DNA of 9,022 bases from Candidatus Cloacimonadota bacterium (GTDB lineage Bacteria; Cloacimonadota; Cloacimonadia; Cloacimonadales; WRIO01). The translations under genes were made by a program, and so were the position numbers. Position 1 is the first letter of the stretch. Each line of letters begins with the position of its first letter. The stretch lies in assembly GCA_017998585.1 (NCBI GenBank), contig JAGOCT010000045.1, positions 1 to 9,022 on the forward strand. Reading direction: 5' to 3'. The notes beneath the pieces were generated by a model that worked only from the letters and a program-made list of their open reading frames with translations, had not been told where the DNA came from and did no database searches. Positions 5,663 through 9,022 of the stretch are shown here, one piece after another.

Positions 5663-8600
5663 TTATATTGTATATTCGATTGAATTATATCCATAATCTT
5701 TTTTAATCAAGATATCATCATTCTGAGAGCTTATTATTTGTTCTTCTTGGCCAAAATGATGATTTGAAGATTTTTTTGAAGCGTGTTGTGGTTGATGTTG
5801 ACTAGATTCTTTGTTAAAATCATACTCAACAAATACATCGTTAAATCCCTGTGATTTTAACTGTTGTTCTAATTGGTTCATATTTTCTTTTAAAGACTCT
5901 AGTCTTTGAATATCTTCAACTTCAAAACGTACATAAATCTTTTCGCCGTGTTTTTCGATATTTGCTTTAACTAATCCTAATTCTTCTGTTTCAATTTCAA
6001 AAACTGCTTTTTGGTTCTTTTTGTTTTGTCTTAACTGATGAACTGTTTCTTGCAATTTAGGTAAAAAGTCTGTAAACGACATCCTGTTAACAAACTTGGA
6101 AAATTCCTGACTTGTATGACTATCAGAGGTTTGATAGTTTTGATTATACGATTCATAATTTTGTGATTTAGATTCCTGATTCAACTCTGATTGATTTTGT
6201 TGTTTTGATTTTGTATTTGATGCATTAGTCTTTTCAGTGAATAATTTGTTTTCATTTTGAGATAATTCAGTTTTTTCACTATTTTTTTCAGTCTTATTGT
6301 TAATTACTATTGTTTGGATTTTTTCCTGGCCATTATTATCTAGATATTGAACAATAAAGGGCTCTCTGTTATCGATATGATCCTGAATCATATCAATTCC
6401 AGATTCTTTAGCTGATTGATTACTTTTTTCAAAAACATAAAACATCTCATCACGCCCTTTCATTCTTTCTGTTGAGCTAATTTTATCACTCGATATATTA
6501 TTTTTTTGCATTTGTTGTGCCATATCTTTTTCAACTATCTTATTTCTTTTATTTTCAATAATTTGTGAATTTTCTGAAACAATGTTACTAGTATTTTTTT
6601 CTTCTATATTTATTGTTTTTTTCTTGTAATCAGGTAAAACATTCAGATCCTGTTTGTAATTTAAAATTTGAGATGTAGAAGTTATTTTGGAATTCATATT
6701 ATGTATCTTTTCACTAACGTTATCAGATAAATTACCGGAAATATTTGATCTTTTTTGAGGAGAAACTGCCTCAAAGTGTGAAGTTTTTTCGTTTGTTTCT
6801 TTCTCTTGTTTGTTTGAAAACTTTAACGGTTTTGATTCCTTATTTTGAAAACCAAAAGACAGCTCATGTTGGTTAAATGAAAAATTGTTTTGAAAATCTG
6901 GTTTACTCATTGATTGGTATTTATAATTATGATCTGAAAATTCTACAGTATCTTTTTCATTAACTCTGTTTGAAAAATTTTCCTGATTTGCTTTTATCGG
7001 CTTTAAAATATCCATATTAGTTTTAGTTGCATGATCGATTGTTTTTGAATTATGATTTAGAGAATGTTGAACAATTCTTTCTGAAACATTAGGTTGCTTG
7101 AAACGATTTTGCTGGTCTTTTGTAACAACGCTAGCTTCTGTGTTTAGGTCTTTTTCTTGATAAACAGAAGAATTATCCGATGAAACTGTTGGTTCTTTGT
7201 AATTTAATGTATTTGAAGTTATTTCTAATGAATTTGGTTTTGTATTAAGTTCTGATGTAGAAAAAAGTGGTGTTTGATCAGAATCATTAAAAGAGTTATT
7301 TACGATTGCAGTATTGTTATGATTACTGCTTATTTTGCTATTTTTGGGGTCACTCTTATGATTAATAATGTATTCTGTAGAATTATCATTGAATAATTTA
7401 GTATGATTTTTTTCAGGTGTTTGAAGTATTTTATTCTGAAAATCAATTTTGTTTTCTAACTTAGAAGATTTATCATTTTGTGTAAATTCTTTAATATGCT
7501 TATTTGAATTTTGTTCTAGTGTATCTGAAGGATATATTTTAAAATTATTATCATGAGAACTATAAGTTTTTGTGTTAAAATTAGATTTATCATCTTTAAC
7601 AAGGTTAACTTTTGCATTTTTGATAACATTTCTGTTTAAAAGCTGATTTTCCGAAGTGGACTCGACATGCTCTATCCTTACTTTTTCAACTATATCATCC
7701 TTTTCATAGTTACTTTTTTTGTAAGAAGGATGCTTTTCTACAAAACTCTGTGTATCAGTATGTTGAATAATAGTTTGATTATCATCTGGAATGCTTAAAT
7801 CAGTTTGTTTTATAATATTAGTTTTAGAAAAATAATTTTTATTTTCAGGTGTTTCTTTTTTTATATTTTTTGTATGATTTAAATTCTTATCATAATTATT
7901 TTCTTGTATGGAATCATGATCAAAAATTGGGTTTGATTTAGTATCTGAAATCTGTCTTTTTGCAGTATTTGTCTCTGTATATTTCAATCCCATTTCTCTT
8001 GATTTTTTTTCAGAATAAGTATTCTTAGAATTAATTATACGAGTCTGTTGTTGTTCGTTCTGAGTTCCAGTCTTTACCTGAAATTCAGGTTTAGCTTGCT
8101 TTTCTGGTGTTTGCACTTTAACTGTATCTGATGCTTTGTTTACTGTTGGTTCAAATGATGAAATCTTTGATTCTGGTTCTACGTTTCGATTACTTATGAA
8201 GGCTTGCTGAACCTTATGAGCTGATGTTTCATGATTGTTATTAACAGGATTGATAAAGGCTTCTTTCGTGATACTCTCATGTTTAGCAGAAGCTACTATT
8301 GGTTCATTTTTTTCTTGTTTTAAATAATTCTGTTGTTGTTCGGTCTGAACTCCAGTCTTTACCTGAAAATCAGGTAAAGCTTGCTTTTCTGGTGTTTGCA
8401 CTTGAACAGCAACTGACGCTTTGTTTGCAAACGGATCAGATAATGATATCTTTGATTCAGGTTCTACGTTGCGATTATATATGAAGGCTTGCTGAACCTT
8501 TTGAGATGATGCTTCATGATTGTTTTTAACAGGATTGATAAAGGCTTCTTTCGTGATACTCTCATGTTTAGCAGAAGCGACAAATGGTTCTTTATGCTCT

Positions 8601-9022
8601 TTATTTAACTGAGTCTGTTGTTGTTCAGTTTGAATACCAGTCTTTACCTGGAAGTCAGGTTTAGTTTGCTTTTCTGGTGTTTGTGCTTGAGTTGCTAATG
8701 ATGATTTATTAGCTAACGGTTCAGATAATGAAATCTTTGATTCAGGTTTCACGTTGCGATTATTTATGAATGCTTGCTGAACCTTTTGAGATGATACTTC
8801 ATGATTGTTTTTAACAGGATTGATAAGGCTTTCTTTCGTGAAAGGATCTTGTTTATCAGAAGCTACAAGTGGTTCTTTATGCTCTTTATTTAACTGAGTC
8901 TGTTGTTGTTCAGTTTGAATACCAGTCTTTACCTGAAAATCAGGTTTAGCTTGCTTTTCTGGTGTTTGCACTTGAATAGCAACTGACGCTTTGTTTGCTA
9001 ATGATTCAGGTTCCACGTTGCG
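5663..9022 (-). CDS. fliK: Flagellar hook-length control protein FliK, very long (5' end off the window)
   Basis: FliK is the secreted ruler that measures the hook and switches export specificity through FlhB. The frame is open to the right edge. A GTG at 9016 could be read as a start, but it lies inside a repeat (Arg-Asn-Val-Glu-Pro-Glu-Ser) that continues upstream, so the true start is outside. At least 1,119 codons are present, against about 400 residues in Salmonella FliK. The N-terminal part is a 95-residue tandem repeat array. The long middle is low complexity, rich in Asn, Lys, Ser and Gln, and probably disordered. The C-terminal hook-length control domain lies at nucleotides 5815-6080. 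It contains FEIETEELGLVKANIEKHGE, YVRFEVED and LKENMNQLEQQLKSQGF, the features of the FlhB-interacting domain. A His/Ser/Gln-rich tail follows. Identity rests on that domain and on the flgD-flgE context; the rest is not conserved. Confidence 0.92.
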   Translation of the reverse strand, partial: RNVEPESLANKASVAIQVQTPEKQAKPDFQVKTGIQTEQQQTQLNKEHKEPLVASDKQDPFTKESLINPVKNNHEVSSQKVQQAFINNRNVKPESKISLSEPLANKSSLATQAQTPEKQTKPDFQVKTGIQTEQQQTQLNKEHKEPFVASAKHESITKEAFINPVKNNHEASSQKVQQAFIYNRNVEPESKISLSDPFANKASVAVQVQTPEKQALPDFQVKTGVQTEQQQNYLKQEKNEPIVASAKHESITKEAFINPVNNNHETSAHKVQQAFISNRNVEPESKISSFEPTVNKASDTVKVQTPEKQAKPEFQVKTGTQNEQQQTRIINSKNTYSEKKSREMGLKYTETNTAKRQISDTKSNPIFDHDSIQENNYDKNLNHTKNIKKETPENKNYFSKTNIIKQTDLSIPDDNQTIIQHTDTQSFVEKHPSYKKSNYEKDDIVEKVRIEHVESTSENQLLNRNVIKNAKVNLVKDDKSNFNTKTYSSHDNNFKIYPSDTLEQNSNKHIKEFTQNDKSSKLENKIDFQNKILQTPEKNHTKLFNDNSTEYIINHKSDPKNSKISSNHNNTAIVNNSFNDSDQTPLFSTSELNTKPNSLEITSNTLNYKEPTVSSDNSSVYQEKDLNTEASVVTKDQQNRFKQPNVSERIVQHSLNHNSKTIDHATKTNMDILKPIKANQENFSNRVNEKDTVEFSDHNYKYQSMSKPDFQNNFSFNQHELSFGFQNKESKPLKFSNKQEKETNEKTSHFEAVSPQKRSNISGNLSDNVSEKIHNMNSKITSTSQILNYKQDLNVLPDYKKKTINIEEKNTSNIVSENSQIIENKRNKIVEKDMAQQMQKNNISSDKISSTERMKGRDEMFYVFEKSNQSAKESGIDMIQDHIDNREPFIVQYLDNNGQEKIQTIVINNKTEKNSEKTELSQNENKLFTEKTNASNTKSKQQNQSELNQESKSQNYESYNQNYQTSDSHTSQEFSKFVNRMSFTDFLPKLQETVHQLRQNKKNQKAVFEIETEELGLVKANIEKHGEKIYVRFEVEDIQRLESLKENMNQLEQQLKSQGFNDVFVEYDFNKESSQHQPQHASKKSSNHHFGQEEQIISSQNDDILIKKDYGYNSIEYTI
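8039..9022 (-). repeat. Tandem 285-bp (95-residue) repeat array in fliK
   Basis: Copies in coding order are: A at 8759-9022 (88 residues), B at 8474-8758 (95), C at 8189-8473 (95), and a partial D at 8039-8188 (about 50). Each opens with RNVEPES or RNVKPES and contains QTPEKQ, then PDFQVKTG, QTEQQQ, a KEP or NEP turn, INPV.NNHE and KVQQAFI. The copies are close at the DNA level as well, indicating recent duplication. Copy A lacks seven residues (KISLSEP in copy B), an in-frame 21-bp loss. The array runs off the window, so the total number of copies is unknown. It is coding throughout and is not CRISPR. Confidence 0.95.

Noticed and set aside
8299..8484. Plus-strand open frame of 61 codons inside the fliK repeats
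   Set aside because: It is antisense to repeat coding DNA; its product simply mirrors the repeat and shows no independent features.
9014..9016. GTG as the fliK start codon
   Set aside because: It encodes the Val of the repeat motif RNVEPES, the same frame continues to the window edge with Arg-Asn, and no ribosome binding site can be seen. The real start is outside.
8039..9022. CRISPR array or insertion sequence
   Set aside because: The 285-bp units are adjacent, have no spacers or terminal inverted repeats, and keep the fliK reading frame.

Overview
The window is a flagellar hook and stator gene cluster from an AT-rich bacterium. All seven genes lie on the minus strand, so transcription runs from high to low coordinates. 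In that order they are fliK (its 5' end is cut by the right edge), flgD, a TIGR02530-type flagellar operon gene, flgE, flbD, motA and motB (its 3' end is cut by the left edge). The order resembles the fla operons of Firmicutes, spirochaetes and deltaproteobacterium-like lineages. TIGR02530 proteins are known between flgD and flgE in a scattered set of Firmicutes, Geobacter-like and Bdellovibrio-like bacteria. The phylum cannot be fixed from this window. No mobile elements, tRNA, rRNA or CRISPR were seen.

Hook block (1647-9022). FliK is the secreted hook-length ruler, FlgD the hook cap and FlgE the hook subunit; the TIGR02530 protein is a small conserved companion of unknown function. fliK, flgD and the TIGR02530 gene are packed with 10-15 nt gaps and clear Shine-Dalgarno sites. 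A 76-nt gap before flgE holds a GC-rich double inverted repeat that could compete with the flgE ribosome binding site. FliK and FlgE are both very large. FliK exceeds 1,100 residues and carries a 95-residue tandem repeat array running off the window edge. FlgE has 910 residues, with three clear and one faint flagellin-hook-IN-like units inserted in its outer region.

Junction (1422-1646). A strong intrinsic terminator follows flgE. Immediately after it comes a good match to a sigma-28 (FliA/SigD) promoter, then a weaker sigma-70-like promoter close to flbD. The hook genes and the flbD-motA-motB stator genes therefore look like separate transcription units: the stator unit is expressed as a late class, and the hook unit starts outside the window.

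Stator block (1-1421). FlbD (SwrD-like) is followed 8 nt later by MotA, which overlaps MotB by one base. MotA carries threonines at the positions known from sodium-type PomA/MotP stators. The most interesting points are the FliK repeat array, the FlgE Lys162/Cys175/Asn176 arrangement that mirrors the spirochaete lysinoalanine cross-link, the structured flgE leader, and a short motif shared by the FlgD tail and FliK.
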